From assembly GCA_023853785.1 (NCBI GenBank), contig JAJIRX010000670.1, positions 1-64,000 on the forward strand: 64,000 nucleotides of DNA, read 5' to 3'. A model generated the notes under the pieces. It was not told where the DNA came from. It was given only the letters and a program-made list of their open reading frames with translations, and searched no databases. Both the position numbers and the translations under genes were made by a program. Shown one piece after another: positions 43,369 through 56,027 of this stretch (position 1 is the stretch's first letter; every line of letters begins with the position of its first letter). The DNA is from Psilocybe azurescens. Taxonomy: Eukaryota > Basidiomycota > Agaricomycetes > Agaricales > Agrocybaceae.

Positions 43369-46300
43369 TTATTTGGCTGATCCATTCACCTGCGCAACCA
43401 TATTTCTACTGCCCTCTTCCAAAGAGTTGAATCGCTCATTCAGATCACCTAATAGTTGACTGCAACAATTTGAGCCCAAGTCTAGGGACGAGAAAAATAT
43501 GAGCGAAAGTCCATACTCTCTTTCGTTCATCGCAGAGGCGAATCTATTGTAGATGTTTGCCTGCACTGCAGCTGCTCCAGCAACAAAACTAGCGCCAGCC
43601 CCCGCCTCAGCCGTACCGTCTTTGGAGGAAGAAGCAGGGTTAGCTTTGACCGGAATTGGCCTGTTGGGTCCGCCCACTAAGAAGACATGAATTAATACGA
43701 TATAAGAGAAAGGGGCGGCTGGGATGGGAATACCCACATAACTCGTCTATCTGATCACCAGTCTTTGTCTGATTGAACGTGAACCATGAACCAAGAATAG
43801 AAGTGGGTCCTAGAGGGACAGGCTGGGGTTGAGGTGGGATCGTGCCCCGAGCAGCTGTGAAGTCGATGTCTGGTACTGTGTACGCGCGTCGAACGTCGAA
43901 GAAGGTGCCATACGTCGCCGACTGCATAACGCCAGTTGACCGAGCTTGAAGAGAGAGCGTCCATGCGATAAAATCTCCACTTTCGTCAATCGAAAGGGGC
44001 CTGCAGAGGGAATCAAGAGTCAAGATGACATGGAAAAAGACAATCTTCAAATACTTACAGGGACGAAATGAATGGAAGCTGAACGGTATGTATGTGTTCT
44101 AGATGAGGTAGAGAATATACCATTACATTGTGCTTATCTGTCTGAATGACAAGGGCTCGCGAATCTGCAAATTTTCAGTTCATCGGACTTCCTCTTCGTA
44201 TATTAGATACGTAGGACCGACCAGTGTGTTCCACAATGAATGCACCCTGTACAGATCCAATTTTGTTCCCCCATTCCACTTTGCCGATTTTTTGTCCCGT
44301 AATGTTAACAGAAGTCCGAGCACCCTTAGCGCCTACCGCTACTAAAACACATTGTGAACCTGGAGTGCTAGTCCCTTTTAGAGAAGCGGCCAGCCGTGTG
44401 CGGTCGGCTTTGCATTGTGCACCCGTCTTGCCATCCAGGACAAACGTGCCGTCAGCGATGGGCTCGGGCATAACTTTTGCGGCCACCGGCTCTCCTACAA
44501 TAGTCCATGACGATGAGTTGCCGGAATGAACCAGTGTATACACTTCAGCATGTCCTGACTGTTGCCCTGCTACAAGTCTCACGCTGATACTTGAATCTTA
44601 TGCCAGCGAAAGGTAAGTTGATGAGATATGATAAGATGCTAGAAAAGTAAGGTTTTACCTTTATCCAGCGGAGCAACAGACCATGACAGGGACATAACTA
44701 TATCAATTCCTGAGCCATGTCCAGCCGGTGATCCCAGATGCGCTGAATTCAAGACAGAAGTATGTTTATGTCTTTTTTCCATTCCTCGTGCAAGAATAAT
44801 ATTAGGTCCACGCATGTCGATTGCAAACAACGATCCGTCTTTATAAGACACTGCTAGGAAACCTGTGGAAAGACAATGAAGAATTAATTGACGACCTGTC
44901 AATATTATACGCACCGGTATCAGCCAGAGCGCAAGCCTCAACCGGTCCTTTTCCAGGAGAAAACATAAAATATGGTGCTAGCCTGCTGCCTAGACGAGGA
45001 TGCAAATGATCTAACATGATAATTTGCGATGCCGCCGAATGCTTAGGGGGCCATACCCCGGCTCTATTGGAAGACGAATGGTACACAATCACTTCGCCAG
45101 TTTTCATGAGAATGGCTAGTTCCAGCGCTTCTGAGGCAACATGCACAGATTGAATAGAGAGTGATGAAAGAGCGTTTCCGAAGACCTGAGCAATGGACGG
45201 GTCGTCAAATATTTCATCAAGCTGAATAGTCAAGCCAGGAATGGGAGCTGGCCATTCGTGTTCTATGTGATTCGAAGCGATAGCGGGAATTAATAGTTGA
45301 GTACTGAGGTCGAAAAAACGGACACTCAAGTCTCGGTTATAGCTCATGAGAACTCGACGGGGCTGATACTTCGAGAGCTTCAGCTCATTTGCCTTCGTGG
45401 GATCGGGGTAGGCTTGTCCGCCTTGCAAGCTGAAAATGAGATGAATGTCGTTTGGTTTTTGGTGAATGAAATTCTCATATATATCGTTGTGGAGCTTCAG
45501 TAGATGTCCACCAAGAACTCCAGAATGCCCAGCCAGCAACGTTGTAGGTAATCTTAGGGGCAATGGGGTAGAGTTGAGATGTCTAGGAGATTTAGGCAAA
45601 GGGAGCGGAGGGGTCGGGCTGAGCATTCCGGACGAAGGTTCCTCCTTCGTCGTATCTTCTTCGACCTTTGGCGGAACTACGGCAATCTGAATAAATCCTG
45701 GAGGAGGGTACTGATACCCTTCCACGGTTCGCATATCTTTCAATTCCGTGATAAGTAAGATGCCATAAGGGTCAAAATTGCCCCCAAAATGCGGACTGGA
45801 CTGTGGTAGAAGCAAGTAGTCCTGGACCATGCCTCGTGTTTCGTAAAAGAAGGATTTTGTCGGCGTAAGGGATTGACACATAGCGTCACGAAAGAAAGGA
45901 TGAAGAGCATCTGGTGGTACAACTGTATCGGAGGGTGGTTCCGGTGGATTGAATGCTGGCAGAAGGAAGGCAGTAAGACCAGGAGGTTTATCAGCACCAA
46001 GCCCCCGAGCACAGTAAGAACTGTTTCTCCGCCACGCGAGTCTGAAGAATTAACAAAACCACTCCAGGAAAGTTTGAAGATTGGTTCTGGTACTGATAGA
46101 GGACCATTAGATTGACCAGAGTTCGATAAATGTTTCTCCAATAGATCTGCATGGATCATGTTAACATCCACTGTGTCGAGAGTCCGAACAAGAAGTGGCT
46201 TGTTATCGTCTTCTAATGCCCAGAAAGCAATAGATCCATCTGCATATCCAGTAGCTAACATATGTCCGGATGGATGAACGGCTAGACAGGTGACCATTAT

Positions 46301-47451
46301 TCTTCGATGGGTAAGTATATCCTGTGGGGATCAGTTAGATATGAGACTTAACAAAATATGACTGGATAATTTCACTGACGTCCATTCCGTATCCAGAACC
46401 ACCAGGAGCGCCAGGGGATAGCGTTAGTTCATAAACACGGATCGTACTTCTTTCAGTCTGTTGTCTCGACGTTAGCATAATTGGGCTATGCTAGTCGGCA
46501 GAACAACTTACAAGATCGGTCAATATAACTCCACCTGAGACCACATTGAGACAATAATCCAGGGAAATAATGGTCCGTCACGGACCTGCATATACCACAA
46601 ACATAAGATCCAAGTTTCTGGGATGAATTACAGTTTCGACCGCATTAACACTGAAATGCAGTAGCGTCAATTAATATCCACGCCAAACGACCGAAACCTA
46701 CGGGGAATTTGGTGATAAGGAAGGCATGCCACTAGCTGCCAATTTATCTTCATATAGTTTCCATAGGTTGGGTGTAGTGTATGGTGATTTCCGTAGACAA
46801 GTCAAGTCGTATGTTTTAATCTCTCCAGTTTGGGATGCAAGAAAAACCTAACGGGTTCTGGAGGTCAACCCAACACTGGGTTCTGTAGATAAAGCACAAA
46901 CATGTGTATGCGAAGGCGAAAGTGTCATGGAGCTGGAATGTGGATGTCTTTCTTCAGCTTTCCAATTGATTATGATGAACAGACGTACTTGGTTTGGTCG
47001 AACCTAGAAGAAGCGATGAGTTTCGGTCGTCCAAACTCCAAGAGACTATAGACGTGAAGTTGATTATTTCCATCTGAGCACATGAGAGCTTGCACAACAG
47101 AATGAATTAACGGGCTCTTACCAAGACAGACGATATTGAATGTCGAAGTCGAGAACTGAAGGAATCGGACCTCTACAGGCACGGGCAATGTGAATTTACA
47201 CTGGACGCCTGGGCGACCGAAGACATGTATATTACCACTGGCAGTCCCTACAACCAACAAGTTGGCCGCGATACACATCAAGATATCAGAATGCGTACCT
47301 ATTGCCAGAAAGCCTGCCACAGGTTCAATCGCAAGTGTTGTAATGTTCAAGGAAAGTCGAAAGTTCTCAAAGAGCCTGCCTTCCAGTCAAGTTCGTCCCT
47401 CAAGTCAGGAGAGAGATCCGGGAGGACGTGTTCTACTTGTTTAGAGAACAT
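43369..47451 (-). CDS. SRO7: Lethal giant larvae / Sro7 WD40 exocytosis regulator
   Basis: A protein of about 1,080 residues; Lgl/Sro7/tomosyn proteins bind the plasma-membrane t-SNARE Sec9 and Rab Sec4 to control polarised exocytosis. The start MFSKQVEHVLPDLSPDLRDE leads to TTLAIEPVAGFLAIGTHS and VVGTASGNIHVFGRPGVQ, the first of two seven-bladed propellers. MVTCLAVHPSGHMLATGYAD, GSIAFWALEDDNKPLLVRTL, FKLSWSGFVNSSDSRGGETV follow; the large exon holds SKYQPRRVLMSYNRDLSVRF and SFFYETRGMVQDYLLLPQSS. Further blocks are FLAVSYKDGSLFAIDMRGPN and HTVQLPFISS. The C-terminus, AAAVQANIYNRFASAMNERR then DLNERFNSLEEGSRNMVAQV, is the short SNARE-like tail of the family. Frame slips at C-run 46002-46006 (GGL joins to GADKPPGL) and near 47350 (FDFP to LNITTL) each need one base. 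Confidence 0.9.
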
Positions 47452-47876
47452 GGTGGTATAGATGCGAAGGTGTCCCGATCATTCTGAATACAAACAAGTC
47501 CGAAATCACAAATGGCAATCATCATAAACAAGTCCTAAATCACAAACGGTAGCTATCGTATTTACGTACCTGTGTCGCAATGACCCCTTGTTGACCTCAA
47601 TAAATTATAGTGAACCATACACTAAGCATATTGTTAAAAAAAAGCAGTCCGACTAGAAATACATGCATACAACGTGGAATACGCGTAAAGGCTACATAAT
47701 GTCATAGATATACTACTGTATAGGAGAGACCAAAAATGTGTCCTGGAACCATGGTTATCATAAAGAAGAAATGGAATCGCCGTCCCTAAGGAGCTTCTCC
47801 TCTGTCGAATAGAGACCTTACTCCAGAAGGTTTGTCCTGAGAAGAGCCCCTGATCTTGCCTAACCAACTTCGCTTA
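47452..47876. other. Intergenic: Sro7 promoter and coiled-coil 3' flank
   Basis: About 425 bp between two minus-strand genes. It contains the 34-bp tandem repeat annotated at 47492-47559; otherwise nothing recognised. Confidence 0.5.
47492..47559. repeat. Two imperfect 34-bp tandem units upstream of Sro7
   Basis: Units 47492-47525 and 47526-47559 share 27 of 34 positions, both opening with aaacaagtcc and followed by aaatcacaaa. They sit 41-108 bp upstream of the Sro7 start codon and may duplicate a promoter element. Confidence 0.6.
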
Positions 47877-50800
47877 CTACCAGGGGGGCTTCGCAGACGT
47901 GGGCATCGGCTGGATGTGAGGGGCGTTTGTCAAGTCAGAAATAAAAGTAGGAGATGTACGAGTGGGTGCAGCGCGTCGGGGAGAAGGCATCGGTGCAGTT
48001 GGCCTCTGATGGCGAACGGGAGTAAATCCGGACTGCAGACTGTTTAAAACTCTCCGCACTCTGGGTGTTCTATTTTCCACATCTTCACCATCAGCGGTAA
48101 AAGCTTGAACAGGTATATTTTCGCAGGCTTCGAAGTCATCGGGTGCTGCACGTTTCTTCCCAATAACGACAACAGATTGCAGAGGGTCGGGTTCAGGCAC
48201 AACACGCCTCTCTGGTGTACGAGCTTTAAACACAGGGGTAATGGCTCTGTTTCTTTCTGGCGTTTTGGGTCTGGGTAAAGACGAAGGACCCGAAATAACT
48301 CGAGTGAGCGATTTACGTGTGGTCTCAGATGGTGTTTCTGCAGGCGATCGGGCTGATGAGGTTGTGGCGGTCACTGTTGCAGAGCGAGGTCGGGAAACCA
48401 GGACCTGAAATTTTGAGGCGTCTGGACGGTCGATGTTGATGCATGCGACGTGACTGGTGAGGTGGTTTGTGTTTTCGATTCCGGAAGAGAAGGTACGGCA
48501 TTAGAAGCTTTGGCTGCCGCTAGCTTGGCTTGCAGGTTCTGTACTTTGCGATTGAGGGTTTCCACCTTCGCAGAAAGTTTCTTCTTTTCTTTCAACATCC
48601 TATTAAAAAATCAGCGAAAATGGCTGGAGCGTATGTATGTTCGATACTCACTCAAGAACGCGGTCATCATTCTCCTCGATTTCAGTGCACTTAGCACGTA
48701 GCAATTCCTCCATCTCGGTATTGCGTTCTTCCAACTCAGTGAGAGCGTGTTCAAAATTTGGTCGTGAACGTAATGCCGACATTTCGCACTGGAACTCGGC
48801 GGTCTCGCGTTTGTGTTGGGCATTTTGCAAACTGAAGTTGACTTCCGCAGCTTTGCAAGCCTTCTCCGAACGAGCAAGATCAGACTGTAGACGCTCAATG
48901 TCACCTTTTAGGAGTAGACACGAGATGATCACTATAAAAATCGCTTAGCATATGATCGCAACAAGATAAGAAACTCATCCACCTGTCTTTAACTTGAGAC
49001 TCGAGGTAACGACCGAGTGACTTCGATTTCTGATTCTCTGCCTCCAAGGTCGTGATTTCCTGTTGCAATACCATCTTTTTCTTCCTCGGAGGCGGCAAGA
49101 GTAACTTGGGCTAGCTGGAGTTCCTTTTGGAGCTCCCCAAGCTCGCTTTCCAGACTGGAAATAGTTTTCTGCGCCTGTGCGCACCGTTCATTGGCAGACG
49201 TTAACGCTGACGTATGTGCTTGAAGATCTTGAGCTCGTCCGCTGACTTCCTTCTGTAGACGAAGTTCAAGACGGGCAGCCTCTTCCTTCGAAATTTCCAG
49301 CAATCGGGTCTCTTCTTCAAATCTCCCCTGGAGCGAATATACCTTTCGTTCCAGATCCTGTTGAACGGCAAGCTTGTCACTTTGGGAAACAAGGAGAGTA
49401 TTTTGCTCCTGCTGAAGTCGGTCAATGTCGGCGAGAAGTCGGTCTTTTTCGACCTGAAGATTGTTCCTGTGATGTGATCGCCTCTTTCTCACTGTGTTCG
49501 GCTGCGAACAGTTGATCTCTAAGCTCAGACAACCTCTTCTCCTTGTCATTCTGTACATTGTCGAGCTGTTCACGCAGTTGTTGGACATCAGATGATTTCA
49601 TGGCCGCCGTACTGAGTCGCTCTTGGAGTTCGCAGATCGACTTCTCGGCTTCCTGTTGAGCCCTCTGATGATCGCCTTCAGAAGCGGTATAACGCAGTCG
49701 AAGTTCCTCCAGGAGCAATTTCAGTTTCAATGAGCCGTTTTTGGAGGGTACCTAGTGCTTCAGCGTGTTGGAGTTTGAGTTGAACGAGGTTTTCCTCCAT
49801 GTCGTCGTCCTTATGTTCGACCTCATATGAGCAGTCATTGAGTTCCTGATCTTTGGACCGGGATTCTGGTATTGTTGCCTCGTCACTTTCACCCTCCAGG
49901 GTAATGCCATGGGCTATAGCGTTGGCTTTCTCCATTTGGAGGCTCTGTGCAAGCGAAAACAGTTCTACGGCTTCCATTTGACACTGTTCAAGAGACTCGC
50001 TAATTCTTTGCAGTTCGTCGCGACGGGCTTCTGACTGCTTCGGCAATGCTGTCAAACGGGAAATTTGGGCCTGCAATTGTTGCAGCTGGTCTGACTCTGA
50101 TTGTTGAGCAGAAGATTGGTCATTCTTTGAAATGGTGGCTTGAATCCTAACATGTCGGAAAGTTTCTCGCGTGTGATCGACCGAGTCCGCGAGAATGGAA
50201 ATTAAATCGGCGATGATAGCTCGACTTTCCATATTTTGTCCTTCTAGAATCGCCTGCTGCTCTTTCAATGTCGTCATTTGTCCCTCCAATGTTGTCTTTT
50301 GCTCTTCCAAGGCTGTCTTCTTCCCTTCCATATTCTCCAGATCATCTTCCAGAGCCTCGATGTGAAGAAGAGCTTCATTCCTCGCCTCGCGAGCATCCGC
50401 ACAATCTTCCACCATTGCATCTTTCTGAGCAGCCATCATCTCCAATTCACCAGTCATCTCGACCAGACGCTCTTCCTGTAGTCTTAGGTTGGTGTCAAGA
50501 CGACGTACATCATGCTGGAGGATCCCCACAAGCTCGTTCCTGCGCATAACCCGGCCTTCCAGCTCCTCAATGTGATCTCGTAGCGTCCGCGTGGCTTCGT
50601 TGGAAGTCATGTTCGAAAGTTGATGGAATTGCAGGTTAGTATATCGGCTCTCCGCGTTCGTCAGTTCTTCCTGTGCGATTTGCAAGTCCGAGGTTAGATT
50701 TGCCACTTGAAGAGTGAGAGAGTCGCGTTCGGATTCGATGGCGTCGATATGGTTGTTGAGCTCTGAGATTTCATGCATAGCATCCTCGAGATGCTCCCGA

Positions 50801-52699
50801 GCGTCTTGTTCAGCCATCCGGAGGGCTTCCAGTTCCCTTTCCAAATCGAAATCCTTGTTTTGTACTTCAACAAGTAGACCGTTGCATTGACTCGTGACGT
50901 CTTCAAAAGAGCGGATTGTGCCATCATATTTATCCTCTAAATCCTTGATATCCGTTCGGACTTCATGCAAATCCGTATACTGCCTCTCGATTGCGGACGC
51001 CTTCGTTCCATCAACCCAAGATGTAGCACGCTCTAGGACGACCGCCAAAGCCTGTACTTGTAAACCAAGTCTCCTGATTTCCAGGTTCTTCTTGTGGACT
51101 GTGTTGGAACTCTTGGTGTTCACGGCAAGGAGCTGGGCGTGCAGCTCATCCATCTCGCATCGCAATTGGTCAATTGTAGCTAGTGTATGAGTATTGCTGG
51201 CCGTCGATACAGAGGACGATAGTTTGGCTTCCAACGCTTCGATAGTAAATCTAGATTCAGTTTCTAGGAACTGAACATCGCGTCGTAGGCCGTCCCTTTC
51301 CCCGCGAAGCCTATCAATTGCAGCCAAAAGTCGCTCGATCTGAGTAATTGCATCGATATCAGTTTCTCGTTGATGTGGAGCTTCAGCCGCTACATGAGCG
51401 ATTGGAATTGAATACGGATCCATGGTGTCCATGTCAATGAGGCAGGAGTTGTCGTTCATGAGCGGATCGTCGCATGTCTCCAAAGACTTTGTGGCCCTAA
51501 ATATATGAATAAGATACATCTCACATCATTAAAAGAAATCTTCAACTTACTTTTCCTTAAGAGTACGTTCTCGAACTTTCATCTCTTGCAACTCTCGACG
51601 AATTTCTGCCAACTCGTCAAGCGCCTCCTGCTTCTCTTTCATAAGTTCCGTACAATGCTCCTGACCTTCTGAGGCTCGTCGTTGTTCTTCCTTCAGCCTA
51701 CTTTCCATCTTGCGAAGCTTCATCTTCAACTCTGTGGTCCCATCTTCTTCTCTCAACATCAGCTCCAGCGCAGCAATCTTGGCATCGTCTTCTTCGATTC
51801 TCTTCAGCAGCTCATCCTCGCGACTCCTATCTCCTTGTTGTTGCCTCAGGTATACGAGCTCCTCTTCTTTTTCTTGCAATGAGGCTTTAAGGGCAGTAAA
51901 TTGAGTGCTCAATTGTTTCTCGATTGCCAATTTGTCGTTGTCGGCCTTGATTAGGTCATTCGAGACCTGTGCCAACTTCTGACTGATGGCCTGTAGGTCG
52001 GTCTCTTTCTTGGCCAAGGAGCCGCGAGCGTCTAATAGATCTTGTTCTAGTGTGGTAATTCGGAAGTTAGACAGTGAAGATGAACGCGGTCTTGATATTG
52101 CTCGTCTGCCTGGAGTTGTGGTGGCAGTAGGTTGTATGATATCGCGTAAGTTGGACTCCAATTCCTTGACACGAGCCTCGAGCATGAACTTTTCCCGTTC
52201 AAGTTTTGCACCATGAGCCTTGTGCTCGTCTGAGGTGTGGGAGATTCTTTCCAGGGTGCCCTCCAACTGTCGTAGTTCTAAATGGCTGGATCTGGTCTTC
52301 TCCTGCGCAGTGATAAGTGCTGTTTTTGCATTCTCCGACGCTATCTTCTCGTTTCTTAGGTCATCCGATCGCTGGTTAAGGTCTGTTTCAAGTTGCAGAG
52401 CGCGTTGACTTTCCGCGGCAAGCTGTTAATGCGTCGTGTTTGGTATCGTATTGATATAAATAGTAGAGCAAAAGTCATACTTTGTGCAGTGCCTCATTCA
52501 ACCTTTTCTTTCATTTCTTCGAGATCTGCAGCCTGTTTAATCAATCGGTCTTGCTGAGCGGCGATTTCACCTTCTGGAACCACTGTAAGCCACATTTTTT
52601 ATAAAGTTTGCTCGTCTGCTTACCTTTGCTGGATAATTTGTCTTTAAATGCGCGACTTTCCTCGGAAACATCATCTATGCCGAGGTTCCAGGTAGACAT
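47877..52699 (-). CDS. Giant coiled-coil protein, function unknown
   Basis: About 1,500 residues, almost wholly alpha-helical coiled coil. The start MSTWNLGIDDVSEESRAFKD was chosen for its short first exon with canonical splice sites. Then follow LIKQAADLEEMKEKV, HLELRQLEGTLERISHTSDE, a Ser/Thr/Arg-rich gap (TPGRRAISRPRSSSLSNF), LKRIEEDDAKIAALELMLRE, and one 613-codon open stretch with EALLHIEALEDDLENMEGKK and repeated EEQKTTLEGQMTTLKEQQ. The C-terminus is non-helical, basic and rich in Thr-Pro (RPKTPERNRAI, KARTPERRVVPEPD, RTPRVRRVL), suggesting phosphorylation by proline-directed kinases. Frame slips occur near 49728, 49460, 49076-49080 and 48411-48414. The pattern suits a spindle-pole, septum or Golgi tether, but I recognise no family signature. 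Confidence 0.75.
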
Positions 52700-54104
52700 A
52701 GCTACCTTCGTCGAGCGCAACTCGTCTGAGGTGAAAAGTTGATGTCAAGAGTTGAGGTCCGCAAGGGTTTGGTTCATTCTCTTGGAATACACCGAACATC
52801 ACGTGTTATATTTTAAACGTAATAAACGCGTCGAGGCTTGAATCATGTGATCGTGACGCGATTCATTAGCTCCGGATGGTGCCTCAAGTACGCGTCTTGA
52901 ATTGGGACCATTGCGTTGCTTGCCTTTGGCTGCCACTGGACAACATCTCAAGATGTGTTAGTATTCCGAACACAAAGTATTGGATCTGTGCGGCCCTGTC
53001 TGTCGAAGCCAGATACCCAACATCATCCGTGCTCTTTAGTACTAGTAGTGAGTAATATGAGAAAAATAATCCAAAAATCCACGCGGATGTGGGGCTGCTA
53101 ATGGATTAGTATCGACTGGCTTGTAAAAAAGTCTAGAGCCACAAATATTACTGCTTATCATGATGGACTTTTTCTACTCATATGGAACGGACTCCGGAAT
53201 ATCAGCATAGACAGATAATTTCTTTTCTTGTACAATGCATTCCATTTCCATACTGCTATGGTCGTTTTAACTAGTCAGAAATGCAAACGGTCCGGCCAAA
53301 TTAGCAGTGGCAGGGATGCGTTAAGGTCATGAGAATCCAGAGAAGCGCACCGCACACCGGCTACAACTGTAATTCGAATTCAATTTGACACCCACTGAAG
53401 ATATAATCCTTGGCCCTTTCTCCTCGATTAAGAAATTGTTTTATCATATTCATGCTTGGACTTTCGTTTAAAGCTTCAGACGTTATTACAGAGGCCTTTT
53501 GTAGTCAATTTGCATGTGAATTTCTTTCTGATTTGAGGTTGGAGAAATTCGGAGAAAGATAAGCGCACGCACCAGTCTTGGATTGTGGAGTCGGGGTCGG
53601 AGGAATATTTCAAATATATCCGTTTCGACAAGGATAATCACAATAAAAGGAATCGATTGATCAATGACGTCAATTTCTTTCCCGACATACTACTTGCTTG
53701 CCTTTTCTGAGCCTGTTGGTCCATTCTGGATCAGGTTTGCGGGTTATCGGTCAATATCAAAATCATTCCGCCATAAGCTGAAATTTTATAAAGGGCGGTT
53801 TACTTGCAAGTAAAATATGTGTGTTTAACGCGGACATTCCACCCTAGCAGCTAGTAACCTGCACTCTGCGTCATTTCATAGCCCGTACTCCGAGTCATTC
53901 CGGCGAAATTCTGAGACATAGTACGCAACTCCGTGAGCCTATTTCAACTGCGATCGTTAACTGAGTTGCACACTCTCTCTTATCTTTACCATCATCAGAT
54001 ACACACTGTGTTATAATTCTACAAGAACACCTTGAGGTTAGTTGGGTTATTATGATTCGCTTTGTATATCGTCAAAGACAGGTTTCGTCCAAGCAGTAAA
54101 CGCT
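52700..54104. other. Divergent intergenic region, no gene recognised
   Basis: About 1.4 kb between the coiled-coil gene and the DUF89 gene, holding both promoters. Open frames (for example 52916-53101 plus) are short and unlike any family. The DNA is AT-richer than the genes. No repeat recognised. Confidence 0.5.
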
Positions 54105-56027
54105 ATGGCTCCTGTATCAGCGAACGGGAACGAGCAGTCTACTGCATCGTCAACGGGTGCTCCGCCTCAGAGTCACTCTTCATCTTGGACATCTTCCGAG
54201 TAAAAAGGATATCAAAGCTCCTTGGCCGCGAACCCCCACCAGGGTCTGTATACGCCTCATTCTACGAATGACGAATGTTTAATCTGAAAATCATTCAGGT
54301 CGACCCCAACAACCCGCCTTGGCCGGCGTACCGCGGATATCATGAATACTCCTTCGCACATGCTACTATGCAATCCCGCTTACCTACTATCCTGGGCAAA
54401 GCTATAGAAGATGCAACGCGCACCTTGAATGGCCAGTCATTGGAGGAACGCGTTGTCGACCTCGTACAATGCATTGACCGTATGGGTGATCTCATGATAG
54501 ACCTCAGTGGCAATGCAAAATTGAGACCTATTATTGATGACGACGAAGCAGACGTCGCTCTTTGGAATAAAGAAATCGCAAAATATTTCCAAGGTGTGTA
54601 ATCTAGGAAAGTGGATTGCCAAGATTAGTACAATGACGTCATTCGCGCCTAATTTCCAGGGAAGGATTTCATGAACGCGCCATGGTTATTTGCAGAGGCC
54701 TACAAATATCGCAGACTCCACGAGGCCTTCAGTATCAGCAAATTCTGGCGCGATTATGATGTTTTCTACAGGCAAAAGGTACATATATCCGATAGCATCT
54801 GGGTTATGTTATCGTTATGTTAGACTGATGGCGTGCAGTGCGATACCTTTTCGCGTTCGACCGATGCGGTCTTTGAATTGTCACTACGCTTCGCTGAACC
54901 ATTCAAAATCAACGAGTCTCTCTCACCTAAGGAGAAGCTTGAAGCAGAACGATTGATGTTCCTCGAATTGACCCAAGGTATGGGTTTCAATCAGTTTACA
55001 GACTCTTCACGATTTCAATGTCATCATAGTGTGTCTATGGGGAAATTCGACCGATCTTTCCCTTCTAATAAATATGACCGAAGATCAAATTAAATCCCTT
55101 CAATCGACCGGTGGGGATTCTCTCGCTGCCACTGAGAAGAATATTCTTGGCAATGACATGCACCGTCTCTGGGATCACGTCAGGCAACTTCGGGAGAAGA
55201 CCGGGGGAGAATAGATTTTGTTCTCGATAACGCTGGTTTTGAATTGTACTGTGATTGTGTTTATGGTATGTCGATTCATTAGGTATTTCTGTTCCGCTTT
55301 TAATCTGACACTTCGTCCAGCCGACTTCCTTATCCAAAGTGGACTAGCCAATCAGATTCGCTTTCATGGAAAAAGATACCCGTGGTTTGTTTCTGACGTC
55401 ACGAAGAAAGATTGGGAATGGCTTTTGAACACCATGGTGTACGGGCAATTGTTTCCTAAGGCGAGCGATGCCGAGCGAGAATCGCTTCGTAGATTGGGCA
55501 TCCGCTGGAAGGTATTCATTGTTCTTTGCCATACGACACAATGAGTCTGATATCTTCTCTAGCAATACGAAAAAGATGGCAAATGGGTGTACGAGCAACA
55601 TCCTTTTTGGTGTACAGGATACACTTTTGGGATTTACACTCCGAAGCTCCCGATCTCTTCCTTCATCTTTCTCGCTCAGATCTGGTGATATTCAAAGGCG
55701 ATCTGAACCACCGCAAATTGACATACGACTGCGCTGCGCCAGCTAGTACTCAGTTTGAAGTTGCCATTGGACCTATGGCAAGCTCAGCAGGAGCGCCTGT
55801 AATTGCCAGTCTAAGAACTATCAAGAGCGACGTGGTGGTCGGGCTTGGCCTACAAGGCGACGAAATCTCAGATGAACTCTACCAAGGCAGAACCAGGATG
55901 GAAAATCAGTGGAAAATACGTGCGTGTTACGTATTGTAATTTTATCAATATAGTGATCTAACTAGCTTTCAGGCCGTTGTTCTTTTGTCTGAGGGTCGTC
56001 CAGGGGAGCCCGTGCGTTTCGCATAGT
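54105..56027 (+). CDS. DUF89 / ARMT1-like damage-control phosphatase
   Basis: A metal-dependent phosphatase of the DUF89 family (subfamily III; human ARMT1, yeast YMR027W), thought to remove harmful sugar phosphates. Conserved blocks are NPPWPAYRGYHEYSFAHATM, QSRLPTILGKAIEDATRTL, EAYKYRRLHEAFSISKFW, DYDVFYRQKCDTF, ILGNDMHRLWDHVRQLREK, then IDFVLDNAGFELYCD (metal-site Asp and Asn), ADFLIQSGLANQIRFHGKRY, PWFVSDVTKKDWEWLLN, and LVIFKGDLNHRKLTYD. The C-terminus WKISGKYAVVLLSEGRPGEP ends at TAG 56025, after a one-base slip near 55888. The N-terminus is uncertain: ATG 54105 (MAPVSANGNEQSTASSTGAP) connects to KDIKAPWPRTPTR and a 55-nt intron 54244-54298 only if one base is wrong near 54190; ATG 54275 is the fallback. 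Confidence 0.82.
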
